64,000 nucleotides of DNA, from the NCBI GenBank assembly GCA_003254925.1, contig QANZ01017774.1:1-64000 (forward strand), in the 5' to 3' direction. Each line of letters begins with the position of its first letter. Position 1 is the first letter of the stretch. Below the pieces are notes generated by a model. That model saw only the letters and a program-made list of their open reading frames with translations, did not search any database and was not told where the DNA came from. Both the position numbers and the translations under genes were made by a program. This document shows positions 21,099-32,730 of this stretch, in pieces. The DNA is from Chamaecrista fasciculata. Taxonomy: Eukaryota > Streptophyta > Magnoliopsida > Fabales > Fabaceae.

Positions 21099-21125
21099 AA
21101 GAAATCAGGGCTTTTCTGCAGGAAG

Positions 21126-24100
21126 ATGGATACCTCTAGGTCTGATCAGACTCTGCAAGATGGCAAGCTTTTCAGGCATGTCAATTCGCTAATCGTTGCT
21201 CATCTTCGCGACAACAATTTGACTCAGGCAAGTTATGATCAGCTGTCTTCCCGAGTTTTAGGTGTTTCTAAATCTTATTTTAGTGATTGTTTAGTTGTTT
21301 TCGTTAATCAACATTCAAGAAACCACAGATGCTAATTATTTCAAAATTTAGCTTTACTTTCAGTGGTAAATAGCTTTAATGAATATTCAAAACTTGAAGC
21401 TGTGTACACTGTTTCTGTAGGCTGCAAGTGCCGTAGCTTCGGCAACTATGACACCGCTCAATGTGGAAGCTCCGCCTAAGAAGCTTCTTGAGTTGGTTGC
21501 TAAGGTTCTTAATTACTTTCTAACTCTTTGTGTTGGCTAGAAAAAACTGTTGGTTCTAAAGAAATAACAGGGCCTTGCAGCGGAAAAAGATGAGATGTTG
21601 AGAGGGATTCCATCAGCTTCAGCTCATGATTTGGGTGCATCAATGCCTGCGGCATATGGTTCTGTTCCTCTTCCACCTACTTCTGCTGTTGACTTCAGGT
21701 GTTTTTTCAGCTGTTTCACCGTTTATCTGCCAATCATCTGTCTCTGTTGCATTTAAAGCTAATCTAGTGGCTTTTAGTTTTATATTGAGAGCTAAAAAGC
21801 ACAGACACTCCTTTTTGAGTGAGTGTGTGTAGGACAAGTTCTCGACACATGTTTATCAATGTTAAAATTTGAAATTATTTTTTTGAAGTTATTGTAACTT
21901 TGATGTTTTAGAAACTTATTTTAGTAATTGTTTGCGTGTACGGCATGTGCTCGACACAAGTCATGGATAGATATTGTAATTTTTGAAGTTTTCATCAATA
22001 TTTATGAATATTTTTAATTGTCTCCATTTCTTGACTGCTATTTCAATTACAATATATATTGCGCCGCAAAATATAATTTCAAGAATTTGACGTAGGTGTT
22101 TGTGTTTGTACTTCATAGATTGAGAGGAATAATTGATACTAGCTTGTTACTTTCCAAGGAATTAGTTCCTTATTTGTTTTCTTTTTATTATGAAATTTCT
22201 TAATAATTTGGTGGGGAAGCATTTTGTGCCCTTTAGTAAATCCCTTTCAATTTTGGCTATACCTGGGTGACTACTGCATTTTATGAAGAATGCAAGTTTT
22301 AGTATAATTTTCTCGCCGTAGCATATTGAGGGCAGTAGTGGAGAAATGTTTCAGTAAGTGAGTTTGTATAAGTTTAGCTTTGTCATTTTAATCTTTTATT
22401 CATCGACTTCTGTTTTATATAGTATTGCACGTCCATCAATTCAATCCAAAACTTGGATTCCAGTTTAAGAGAAGGGACGGTGATACATTTTATACTATTA
22501 GTCTTAGATTTGCTTTGCCCTTTCTAGGGCCTAGGTGTCATTTTTTTTAGTTCTTTCTAATTTTCCTTTTTTGGTACAATTGGAAAGGCCGATTTAATGA
22601 ACTCACAATCAATTTTACCTTCATAGTTATGAAGAATTCTTTCATAATGTTTTATAATTGTTATCAAACTTAGTTTGATCTACATAATTTCTATCTCATT
22701 CCATGTCACATTGTCCCAATCTTTTGAAGTTCCATCACTTAATGTAATGTAACAACTAGGCTAGCGTGTAGATATACTTCATCTGTCAAAGTCCTTGAAA
22801 GAAGATAAAATGAGATAGCTGATGGTTGGGTGATTTCTATAACAGTGCTGTGCAGGATACAAAAGGCTCATCAAAGAGCTTCCCAAAGCATGAGACACGA
22901 CACCTTTCAGAACATAAGGTATGGAAGGATTCTGCATCAACATTTCAATCCATCATTCCAGCCATACATTAAATCATTAATTTCAGGTTAGCTGTCTTGG
23001 ACTGATTACCTGAATTTCTAGAATATTGCCAGATGTGCTAGGTTTAGTCTCGACGGGAAGTTTGTTGCCACCGGAAGTACAGATACATCAATAAAGCTAT
23101 TTGAGGTGTGATTCTATATTTACATGCATTACTTTTCCTTGAGATGGCCATAACCCATATGTTTCCATCTTCTATTGCAGGTTGCAAAGATTAAGCAAAT
23201 GCTCCTTCCAGATGCCAAAGATGGTCCAATCCGACCTGTCATACGGACATATTATGACCATTTACAAGTATATCTGCCTGAAATGATAAGCATCTTTATG
23301 TTGCTAAATGCTGTTCAATTTCTTGTGTGGAAGTGCTTCTTCTATCTCAAAATGATAAAGAATTAAGTGGCTTAGATTCAATTATTGACCTCTGCACTGA
23401 TTTATGTCGGTTTAGCTTTGTCATAGCGGTGCAATCTATAACTGTGTAACATCCCAAATTCAATAAATTGTCACCTAATGAGCATAATAATATTCTGTAA
23501 TTGGATTTCTACTAAATAAGTCTTTTTGATATGGAAATTCAAATTAGGTATTATTTCAAGAAATAACAATACATAAACCTTTGATGGATAAATTCAGAAA
23601 CTGCTGGCAATATAAACTTGAATCCGAAACAAATTTGGACATTTTTGCTTCTCAAATAATTTAAATTGTTATTCACAAGACTGGTGGAAATACCCCTCCT
23701 CAATGTTATTATGATACTTCAATTTACATACTCCCCAAACATCATATTCATATAAAATGCTTGTCCTAACTAGTAACTAGTTTATGGCTTTATGCAATTG
23801 CTTGTTTTTAGTCATCCTTTTTTTTAATATTTCTTAATTCTTACACATATGCAGCCAATAAATGATCTGGACTTTCATCCCCATGGTACCATCCTGATTT
23901 CTGGGGCTAAAGATCAGACAATAAAGTATGATATCTTTCAGGAATCAAGATAATTATGTAACGTTTTTGTTGTAATTTGTATCTCATCTTTACATTTTGC
24001 TCATTTTTCTTTCCTTTTTATTTTAAAAATATCCTTGTAATCATGGTAATTTCAATACCTTATAGGTTTTTTGACATTTCAAAAACCAGTGCAAAGAGAG

Positions 24101-25729
24101 CATACAGGGTTATACAGGTTGTCTTTCAATACCTTGTACCATTCAACAAGCATTAACAGCAAGTGAGCAAGATGTAAGAATAGTATAAACTATTTTTTTG
24201 GGGATTGGATTTTGTTTTGCAGGACACACACAATGTGCGCTCTGTGTCCTTTCATCCCTCTGGGGATTTTCTTTTGGCTGGTAATAACTTTTTTCTCATT
24301 TTACTACTGAGGATTTATGATCTATGTTATCTGAAACCATTTTGATCTCGTTAGCTGTAGTCTTGATTCTTATGTCTGTCACAGTATCATCCTCGTTCCA
24401 ATTTCTAGCTTGAGTTGGTTATCACTTTTCAGTTAGATCAAACGATGATAAAATGCCCTTTCTGACAGGAACTGATCATCCAATTCCCCATTTGTATGAT
24501 ATCAATACCTTCAAGTGTTTTTTACCAGCAAATATACCTGAGATTGGTATTCATGGAGCCATAAACCAGGCATGTTCAACTCTATTTCTCTATCTCTTTT
24601 TTGTCCACAAACTGTCAATTGTTTGGCATGTCACATCCTTCTGTATATTTTTCTGGTCATGAATTTCACATAACTTGACACTATTATAATGCCAGTCTTT
24701 TCTTCATCTTGATCATGCAGATCAGATATTCTTGTACAGGAGGCATGTATGTTACAGCATCTAAAGATGGTGCCATTCGATTATGGGATGGCATTACTGC
24801 CAATTGTGTGCGCTCAATAACCGGAGCACATGGAACAGCTGAGGCGACCAGTGCAAGTTTTACTAAAGATCAAAGGTATTCCGGACGCCTTTTGCTTTCC
24901 AATTGAGTAAAAATTGGTATAGCAATATAACTTGCTGAGTTTTCTAGGTTTGTGTTATCTTGCGGCAAGGATTCTACTATAAAGCTGTGGGAAGTTGGCT
25001 CTGGAAGACTAATTAAACAATATCTGGGAGCAACACATAGTCAGCTAAGATGCCAGGTATGGAGAATTGTGCTCTTCAGCATTCTTCTGAAATCAGCCGA
25101 ATGCTTATTCATGACTCAACCTGCAGGTTTTAATGATGCATTCTCACAGATGCTTGAATCTTTCTCTTAGACTTCTTTTGCTCTTCTCCAACTCCCGTCC
25201 CTTCTTATTATATATTAATAAACTTGGATCTACAATTTGGAAAAAGCTTCTCTAGTTTCTATGTTTATAATTAACGAGTATCTCGTTGAAAGCTTTTGTA
25301 AAATCTTCAGCATATATCCTCCTCCACAAAACACAATCTGATAGTGCTGGATTATAAACTTTGCAGGCTATCTTCAATAACACAGAAGAATTTATCCTAT
25401 CCATAGATGAATTAACTAATGAGGTTTGTCCAGATATGTCTTGCATGCAGTTATTTCAGCTTATTTATATAAATTCCTTTCATTTGAGGTTTGGAATTTG
25501 GATAAGATCTTCCAATGTTATACTATCCAATTTGATTGTGTTAACGATGAATCGAATCGATTGTGGTTTGCAGATAGTTGTCTGGGATGCAATGACAGCA
25601 GAAAAAGTGGCCAAGTGGCCTTCTAATCATGCTGGTGCACCCCGTTGGCTTGAACACTCGCCAGTAGAATCTTCTTTTGTTTCCTGTGGAACTGATAGGT
25701 CAATTCGGTTTTGGAAGGAAACTCTATGA
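21126..25729 (+). CDS. CSTF50: Cleavage stimulation factor subunit 50 (CstF-50), complete
   Basis: Fourteen exons give 438 residues: 21126-21227, 21421-21504, 21571-21698, 22846-22918, 23022-23105, 23181-23267, 23855-23925, 24066-24117, 24223-24280, 24469-24569, 24721-24875, 24948-25056, 25367-25423, 25574-25729. CstF-50 is the WD40 subunit of the nuclear cleavage stimulation factor that acts with CstF-64 and CstF-77 in pre-mRNA 3' end cleavage and polyadenylation. The N-terminus (DGKLFRHVNSLIVAHLRDNNLTQAA) is the dimerisation region; from about residue 125 WD repeats follow, with units such as DGKFVATGSTDTSIKLFE, TASKDGAIRLWDG, CGKDSTIKLWEVGSG and CGTDRSIRFWK. The length matches Arabidopsis CSTF50 (about 429). 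Introns 1 and 10 begin with GC rather than GT (CAG|GCAAGT at 21228; CAG|GCATGT at 24570); no GT donor nearby keeps the frame. It is the intact right-hand copy of the tandem duplication. A hAT-like element ends 195 bp upstream, so the promoter is likely short or partly transposon-derived. Confidence 0.95.
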
Positions 25730-26897
25730 TGATTCAAGTGTGAAAGTCTTACACAGACGTTGATTAAAGAGATTACAGGAGCAAAATTAATTAACTGCGG
25801 GAAACGTCTCATGTATTATAATTTATAATTGAATTTCTTTTAAATGCTTAACCAGCTGAGTCAGTTCATCTGTATTCCCATATTAAATTTTGGAAATTAT
25901 CTTGGTCTCCGTCGACCTGAGTTATGCACAATATTTAAAAATTTAAGATATTTAAGAGATTTTTTCTGTACCATAAACTAAAGGCTGCATCAGCCTATAA
26001 GGTTCATGTCGTTCATATATATCATTTCTTGTTACTTTTTATTTTTCTTTTTACTGTCATATTTTCATTAACGCCTCACTAAAATGTCGTAGTTATTTTC
26101 TCAATAGGAAAATTTATGTTTATGACTTGAGTGATACTCATACTTCTAAAATTAGTACCGTTATCTAAAAAAAAAAAACCGAAAGGGGGAAACACTCAAG
26201 CTTTTGCTTTTTCCTTGCAGCAAAAGAAAATCACTCACTCTATTACCCAAAACAAATCTTATTTTTTAAAAAAAAAAATTAGGTGATGTTACAGAAGGCA
26301 CAAGTCCACAAGCACTTGAATTTTGTCTTTCTTCAAATCCTTATTATTTGAAAATTACAGACCATTGTGAGAGGAAAAAATGTATAGAGTAAGATTTTAA
26401 AAGGCATCCAATGACTACAAATAAAAGTGGCCCAACAAATCTTACTTTTATATCAAAGCCTTTGTGAGAGGAGCTCCCCATATCTTTTCCCAAAAGACAG
26501 TGTCCAACTCTTGTAAATTTAAAATAAGTAAACCAAACCTTGGACAAAAGTGAGTATGAGACTTTGATGACATTACAGAATGAGAAGGAATGAAAGCTCC
26601 CAACTACAATGTAGGAAGGCACATGCGATTGTTGGCATTGGATGGTCCTCAGTTATACATCTTTGGAATGGAAGAGACAGAAGCAAGAAGATCATAAAGA
26701 ATGCCATTGTTGGCATAGTTTTTTTTTCTTCAAGTTTCCAACCAACCAGCACTGCCAAATTCAATGAGTGACAGTTTATTTCCAAAGTTGCTAAGATTAT
26801 AACCAAACTCAAACAAGAAGGAAACAATGCTTATAAGTCTATTCATTCCCTCAACAAATTCCAAAACTACAACCAAAAGAAAAAAAACGGATCAGTA
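25730..26897. other. Intergenic between convergent genes
   Basis: This lies between the ends of CstF-50 (plus) and the PPR gene (minus) and should hold both 3' UTRs and poly(A) signals. Several short open frames near 26340-26830 overlap on both strands and resemble no protein I know. Confidence 0.4.
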
Positions 26898-28490
26898 TCA
26901 ACGTCTCATTCCCTTCCTCGGCTTCTTCACAAAACTCAGCCGAATCTCCTTTAGACGTCTTCTCTTCCTCGCCATTTTCTCAGGCAATGTCTCTCGCTTC
27001 TTCTCCTTCTTAGCCTTCGGCTTCTTCATATACCTTGGCTCTATTTTGTATGCTTTTGGTGTCACAGCGACCCCTCTGCTTTGTGCTTCATTGAACAAAG
27101 CATTGGCTTTATCAACACGATTATGAGCAGCAAGTTTCCCCATTAACAAATCATAGGTTTTGATCCCAGGTTCACACCCATCTGCTTTCATCATCGCAAA
27201 AACACTCAATGCATGATCAATTCTCTCAATGCCACACAATATCTTCAGGAACTGGTAATAAGCCTTCTTATCAAGGGCTTTACCAAACCCAGAAGATTTC
27301 ATCCTATCAATCATTTCATCACCCTCTTCCAATCTTGCAGCCTGATACAAACTCTTGGTTAGAACAAGAAACGTAGTCTCATTGGGTTGGCATCCCCATT
27401 CTCCGATTCTATCAAACAGCTTCATTGCATCTTCAGTCCTCCTAATCTTACACAAATTCGTTATCAACACATTGAATGTTTCAGCATTTCTAGGAACCCC
27501 ACGAGAATCCATGTTCACCAACACCTTCTCAACCTCCGAATCAAGCCGAAACGGATCCTTTTTCCTACAAAGCTTGCACACACAATCCAAAATGGCGTTA
27601 TACGCCGTCGTTCCAAGCTCAAACCCTCCACGAAACATTTCCACCGCCAGTCTTTGAGCTTCATCAAATTTTTCGTCAACACACCAACCCTTGATTAGCA
27701 GATCGCAAATGGATTCATCAGGAAAGAACTCGTTCGCCAGATTCTTCACCATTTTCTCAGCATAACTCGCGTACCCCTTCTCGCAGAGTTTCTGCACAAT
27801 TAGCTTCAACGAATCGCGATTACGCTCAAATCCATAATCCGTCTCCATCTTCTCAAAGAACGAAATGGCCTGTGTGGGACGCCCAGCTCGCACAAGCCGA
27901 TCAATCGCTTCCTCAAGGGTTTTAGGTCCTGCAATGCCACGCGCGCTGACGAGAACCTCGTGGATCGCCTTGAAATCCTTGCGCCGGCCGAAGTAGCCGA
28001 CGAAATACGACAGCGTTTCGTCGTCGTGAGTGAAGTTCGAGTTCGACAACAGCCATTGGTTAAACCCTAAAACTGTACGGCCAGCGTCAGGGGAGAGATT
28101 GAGGGTTTCAAGAACAAGCGAAGGTGTCGGAGTGATATGAGAGAACCCTAGCTGAAGACGCTGCGCGATGGACAGAGAGTCGGAGTCAGGGTCTTTGATA
28201 AGCTCATTGGAAAGCGATTGAGCAATGGGATCAGAGTCCTCAGGAAGAGATTCGCTTTCGCTTGACGATTCGGATGGCTCCGATGAGAAGAATCTGAAAG
28301 GGAAAATCGAATGTGCAGTGAAAATGTTTGTTGTTTGAGAATGTCCGATGTAGGAGGAGGGTTTGGAAGTGGATTCTGATGGGAGAGGAAGACGAGGTTG
28401 AATCAGAGAAAGAGAAGCGAAGGATGGTGAAGGAGAACGGAAGGATCGAAGAAGAAGCCTCCGAAGTTGCAGAGACTGAAATGGCGGCAT
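26898..28490 (-). CDS. PNM1: Mitochondrial/nuclear P-class PPR protein, PNM1-like
   Basis: A single uninterrupted exon encodes 530 residues. I chose the ATG at 28490 (MPPFQSLQLRRLLLRSFRSP) because it opens an Arg/Ser/Leu-rich, acid-poor presequence typical of mitochondrial targeting; the frame is open 168 bp further upstream but without such a signal. From roughly residue 170 to 485 there are degenerate and clear P-type pentatricopeptide repeats, e.g. ETFNVLITNLCKIRRTEDAM and KTYDLLMGKLAAHNRVDKAN. The last ~45 residues are very basic (KKPKAKKEKKRE, ARKRRRLKE, KKPRKGMRR), like a nuclear localisation signal. Arabidopsis PNM1 (At5g60960) is a dual mitochondrial/nuclear PPR protein with such a C-terminal signal that binds mitochondrial RNA on polysomes. 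Location next to CstF-50 matches the Arabidopsis order as I recall it. Confidence 0.88.
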   Translation of the reverse strand: MPPFQSLQLRRLLLRSFRSPSPSFASLSLIQPRLPLPSESTSKPSSYIGHSQTTNIFTAHSIFPFRFFSSEPSESSSESESLPEDSDPIAQSLSNELIKDPDSDSLSIAQRLQLGFSHITPTPSLVLETLNLSPDAGRTVLGFNQWLLSNSNFTHDDETLSYFVGYFGRRKDFKAIHEVLVSARGIAGPKTLEEAIDRLVRAGRPTQAISFFEKMETDYGFERNRDSLKLIVQKLCEKGYASYAEKMVKNLANEFFPDESICDLLIKGWCVDEKFDEAQRLAVEMFRGGFELGTTAYNAILDCVCKLCRKKDPFRLDSEVEKVLVNMDSRGVPRNAETFNVLITNLCKIRRTEDAMKLFDRIGEWGCQPNETTFLVLTKSLYQAARLEEGDEMIDRMKSSGFGKALDKKAYYQFLKILCGIERIDHALSVFAMMKADGCEPGIKTYDLLMGKLAAHNRVDKANALFNEAQSRGVAVTPKAYKIEPRYMKKPKAKKEKKRETLPEKMARKRRRLKEIRLSFVKKPRKGMRR

Positions 28491-30363
28491 TGTCTGAAGG
28501 AGGAAGTACTCTGTGAGAGAGAGGTTTGGGAGGAAGAAGACGAAGAAGAAACCTAGAAGGACATGGCAAAGGATAGATTGGACCGGGCCTAGACCGGCCT
28601 GATCTAATTGGGCTGGGCTTAACCGAGTGATAATATTGTTGGGCTCGTAAAGGGCCAACTTAAGAACTTCGCAATAGGCCCAAAATATATTTTTCCTCTA
28701 CAAAAGTAAATGGTAGGAGACCCAATAAAATGGGTAGCCTACAAGATTTATAAACGAAAAGCTGGCAAAAGTAATTTTTTTTTAAATTAAACTTTGGTAC
28801 CCTGTGTTTAAAATATGACACTTCAGTACCCAGAACTTCCCAGAACTTCGCAATAGGCTCAAAATATATTTTTCCTCTACAAAAGTAATTAATTTCATAG
28901 AGATGAAGAGTGACAAAAAGGAAGAGAATTAAAGAAAGAAAATGAGAGGAAAAGAGAATAGAGCGAGAGAGGTCAAACTTCAAAGGATGAGAGGAGGAAA
29001 AAATTGTTAGAGAAACTACAACCAAAAGAACTAAAATACTAATATATTTATATTATGAATATTAATGCTAGAAAATTTATTAAATTTTAATAATTATAAT
29101 AAAATGAAAAATTATTTGAATATTAAATCAGAATTCATCTTATAATTCAAGAATCAATGACAAAAGAACTAAACATCATTTTACCTAGAATTCTGTTACA
29201 AATAGGGAGAGAATTGTTGTAAAATAAAATCCTTCCTTACAAATATAACTATAAGGGTCAATTTACTTGTCCTGTTATTTATTTTTTTTACTTACAATAA
29301 GAAATATGATTAAAAATATGTTTTGTACAAGTTTTTTTAAAATATTCATTGAAATAAACTGAAAATAAAAAACATCAAAAAAGATTTTTTTTAGTTATTC
29401 ATGTGAGTATAATATTAATATATGAATAACAAAAATTTGACTTTTAAAAAAAACATATTTCTTAAATATTAAAAATTTAACCATGAAATTGAGATTTCAA
29501 AAAAAAATCCTTATTTTTTATTTATTTAACAAAAAATTACATCCTTCTCTAAAAAGAAAACTTACCCAACCATGGAAGAAAGAAATGTGTGGTCCCAATC
29601 ATATAATTAATACAAAATTCATGGATTTAGTTATCCAATCACCAATTAACATTTTGGCTGCTATTTTGACGTCATAATGATCATTGCTACATGATCATTG
29701 ATCATTTCATGTGACACTATTATATCATAATGGACCTTAATTATGTAAAATAAAATATCTATATTCCAAAGTGATCGTACAAGTAGAACTTTAGAAGGAT
29801 CATGAACCCATTAATCCTATTCACGTGGATCATCTATACACCATCCCATTTAATCATTAAAAGATTATTATCATCACTTGAATGCTCTCCACTCAAAAAG
29901 ATTAGTTCTATAAAAAGAGAGACTTCTTTGATCATTTGAGTTCTAATACCACAAGGTGTCAAGACCGAAGACTCTCCATTATCATATATATCACACTCAA
30001 TGGCTAAATATTTTATTTTTAAAACAAATTATTCTTCTTTACCTAGGATATATGTTTTTGTCAAATTAGAGACATAAAATTAATCCTTATTATTTTATTC
30101 AATAAACCAAGCTCATCTTATAAAAAGTATTCTAACCAAATCTAAAGAAGTGACTTAGTCAAAAAATTATAAAACATCAACTTTCCATTAATTTGTTTAA
30201 TAAATTAAATTATTGCTATTCGTCTCACAACTAGCTAGCTAGTCAAACCAACTAATTAATTAACCATAGTTGAATTAAACTAATATTTTTTGGTTTCAAC
30301 ATGAAGTAACTAGCTCATTTCATCTTCCAGTCACCTAAGTTTAGGCTGCAAGATTTTTTTTAT
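28491..30363. other. Upstream of PPR gene and AT-rich spacer
   Basis: A direct repeat of about 46 bp ('aacttcgcaatagg...ctctacaaaagtaa') occurs at 28664-28709 and 28849-28892, within 400 bp of the PPR start codon. A 'tttggtaccctg' snippet at 28793 resembles the repeat at 63684. The rest is AT-rich with no supported gene. Confidence 0.45.
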
Positions 30364-30790
30364 GGCCTAAGTATACTTTTGGTCCCCTAACTTTCGCAAA
30401 GATCTTAATTTGGTCCCTTAACTTTTTTATTGCAATTTTGGTCCCCTAACTTTCGCAAAGGTCTCAATTTGGTCCCATAACTTTTTTTGTTGCAATTTTG
30501 GTCCCCTAACTTTTGAAAGTGTCTCACTGTTGGTCCCAAGTGCACTTTTTCCATCCATTATCTGCCGTTAGTGCCGATCTGGCAGGCTGAGTTGGCTGAT
30601 GACGTGACAAATATGAGTGAAGTGGATTAAAAAAAGACCAATGCGGAGACGTTTTCATGACTTGGAAGTGCACTTGGGACTAATAGTGAGATGTTTTCAA
30701 GAGTTAGGGGACCAAAATTGCAACAAAAAAAGTTAGGGGACCAAATTGAGACCTTTACGAAAGTTAAGGAACCAAAACTGCACTTGAGCC
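30364..30790. mobile_element. Mutator-like foldback element, same family as 14428
   Basis: It starts GGCCTAAGTATACTTTTGG and ends with the inverse CCAAAACTGCACTTGAGCC. The 9-bp repeat TTTTTTTAT flanks it exactly (30355-30363 and 30791-30799). Its core 'ccattatctgccgttagtgccgatct' and 'ggctgatgacgtgacaaata' match the core of the element at 14428-14885. Length 427 bp, non-coding, almost fully self-complementary at both ends. Confidence 0.85.
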
Positions 30791-30799
30791 TTTTTTTAT

Positions 30800-31720
30800 T
30801 GATATGAATAACTTCCCTATGAATCAAGTTAGGGTTTAGGGTTTGTTTTTTTTTTTAAATAGGGTTTAGGGTCCGATTTTATTGTGAGTGACTTGAGTTT
30901 AAAATACCTATAGGCTATAACAATGAATCACATAAGATTTTGGTTGCAACGTACTTGGTTTAATTATGATTGGAGTTTGTATATTTATATATATATAGAT
31001 CTTGATATATTTTATTCTAAAAGAATCTCATAATATATATCCTTGTTATTTCTCGAAGAGTAATGCTTAAAGTGATATAAGAGATATTTCGGTGCGTTGA
31101 GGCTAGCTTAAAAGTAATTCTTTTTTGTTTTTGGTAAAAAAAAGTTCAAGTGAAGAGATGGCACTCCGGTCCATGATCAGGCCTCAGGGTTAAAGAAGTA
31201 CTTACAGATGACTTACCAAATGAGACATCATGAAGAATCAAACACAAACCATACAATTGTCATGGACCGAAGGTAAAAAAAAGTCATTCTTTTGTTATAC
31301 TTATATATGATCAATCACCTTTAAAAGCATCGATTTAAATGACAATCAATTGTTTTATTATCATAAATATAAATAAGTTAAAATACTCAGCAAAATTAAT
31401 CCAATCATAGTACTAGTTTTTCTGAAAAAAAAAATCTAAATTTGTCAGGATATCATGTGCTTGTAAAACTGGAAAAAGAAAAAACAGAAAATATTGCACA
31501 CATAGGCGCCGCACAGAAAATGTAACTTTTGAACTTTTAGCAAAATTTTGCTCAAACCAAAAAAAAAACTTTTAGCAAAATTTGCGGAACATTTATACAT
31601 GTAGAGTTAAATCAACATTCATAAATCAACACATGTATACATGCGAAGAACCCGATCCAACGTGTAGAGTTACACATTTTCATGCATTTTGCTAAAAGTT
31701 TTTTTTTGTTTATATCTAAT
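30800..31720. other. AT-rich spacer with partial inverted-repeat sequence
   Basis: It includes two short 'agggtttagggtt' stretches near 30828-30872 and, from about 31560, 'gcggaacatttatacatgtagag' sequence that recurs inverted or direct at 32090-32330. The hAT-like element at 31721 may have inserted into an older AT-rich repeat. No gene. Confidence 0.4.
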
Positions 31721-32068
31721 CTAAGAAGCATGGACACTTCATTTTGAGGGCGTGTCGCCGTGTCGAACACGTGTCAGTGTCCGACACCCGTACGACACCG
31801 ACACGACACATATTCATAAATTTTAGAATATAAATCAATTTTTTGTAACTTTAACATGACATATAAGAGAAAATAATAATACATATGACATATATTATGA
31901 ATAAAACTTGTAATTTTTAAATTTTTCAATAAAAATTATGAATATTTAATTATTTATATATATATAAATATATGCCGTGTCGTGTCGCGTAATTTTGAGA
32001 GTTTAACGTGTCGCTGTGTCCGTGTCCGTGTCGTGTCCCGTGTCCGTGTCAGTGTCCATGCTTCCTAG
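31721..32068. mobile_element. hAT-like MITE, 'GAAGCATGGACAC' family
   Basis: The termini are CTAAGAAGCATGGACAC and the inverse GTGTCCATGCTTCCTAG. The perfect 8-bp repeat TATCTAAT flanks it (31713-31720 and 32069-32076), the hAT signature. Subterminal regions are packed with 'cgtgtccgtgtc' and 'gacacgacac' motifs, probable transposase-binding sites. At 348 bp it has no coding capacity. Confidence 0.88.
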
Positions 32069-32238
32069 TATCTAATTGATTAACATTTATACATGTGTTG
32101 ATTTATATATGTAGAATTCTCTGAATGTTGATTAACATTTATACATTTATACACATGTTGATTTATATATGTAGAGAACTCTACTATTAGATATATAAAT
32201 ATTTTCTGAAGAGAACTCTACTATAAATGTTGATTAAC

Positions 32239-32286
32239 ACATGCGAAGAACTTATAAATCAACACATGTATAAGTTCTTCGCATGT
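32239..32286. repeat. Perfect 18-bp inverted repeat (hairpin)
   Basis: ACATGCGAAGAACTTATA (32239-32256) is followed after 12 nt by its exact inverse TATAAGTTCTTCGCATGT (32269-32286). Related 'acatgcgaagaac' sequence occurs once more at about 31640. It lies within AT-rich repeat sequence and may be the centre of a larger foldback structure into which the hAT-like element inserted. Confidence 0.75.
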
Positions 32287-32730
32287 CAACACATGATTTT
32301 TTTTTTAAAAAAAAATGTGCGGAAAATGTTGTGAGCAATGAAAAAGAGATTTACACATAAAAAGTTCTAAAAACAAAAATTAGATATATAAATATTATAT
32401 ATATTTATAAATGTTAATCAATTTAAATGTAATATATATATATATATAATTCTGTAAACTCTAAAGTCATAATATCTTTATTAAGGACTTAACATCATAA
32501 ATATATAAGAAATTTTTGTTAAAAAAATATGTATGCGCAAGGGTTACGAGTTGTGTTGGTTTCTAAAATTGAAAACTTGAAACCCAACTTGCGTGGAGTT
32601 CCATAATTCCAAAACTAAATCAACTCATGAACCTAAACCAGTTGTAATCAAGTTGATATTTACAAATACATGGATCAACCCCAACCAATTTTTATTCTCA
32701 GTTGAATTTAAAAGTAAAAATATAAATATT

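Noticed and set aside
28491-28658. Upstream extension of the PPR frame (MALYEPNN...)
   Set aside because: The added 56 residues do not look like a targeting signal, whereas the ATG at 28490 opens one.
30828-30872. Interstitial telomere-like TTTAGGG stretches
   Set aside because: Only one or two units occur in each of two places; 'agggtttaggg' is common in plant leaders.
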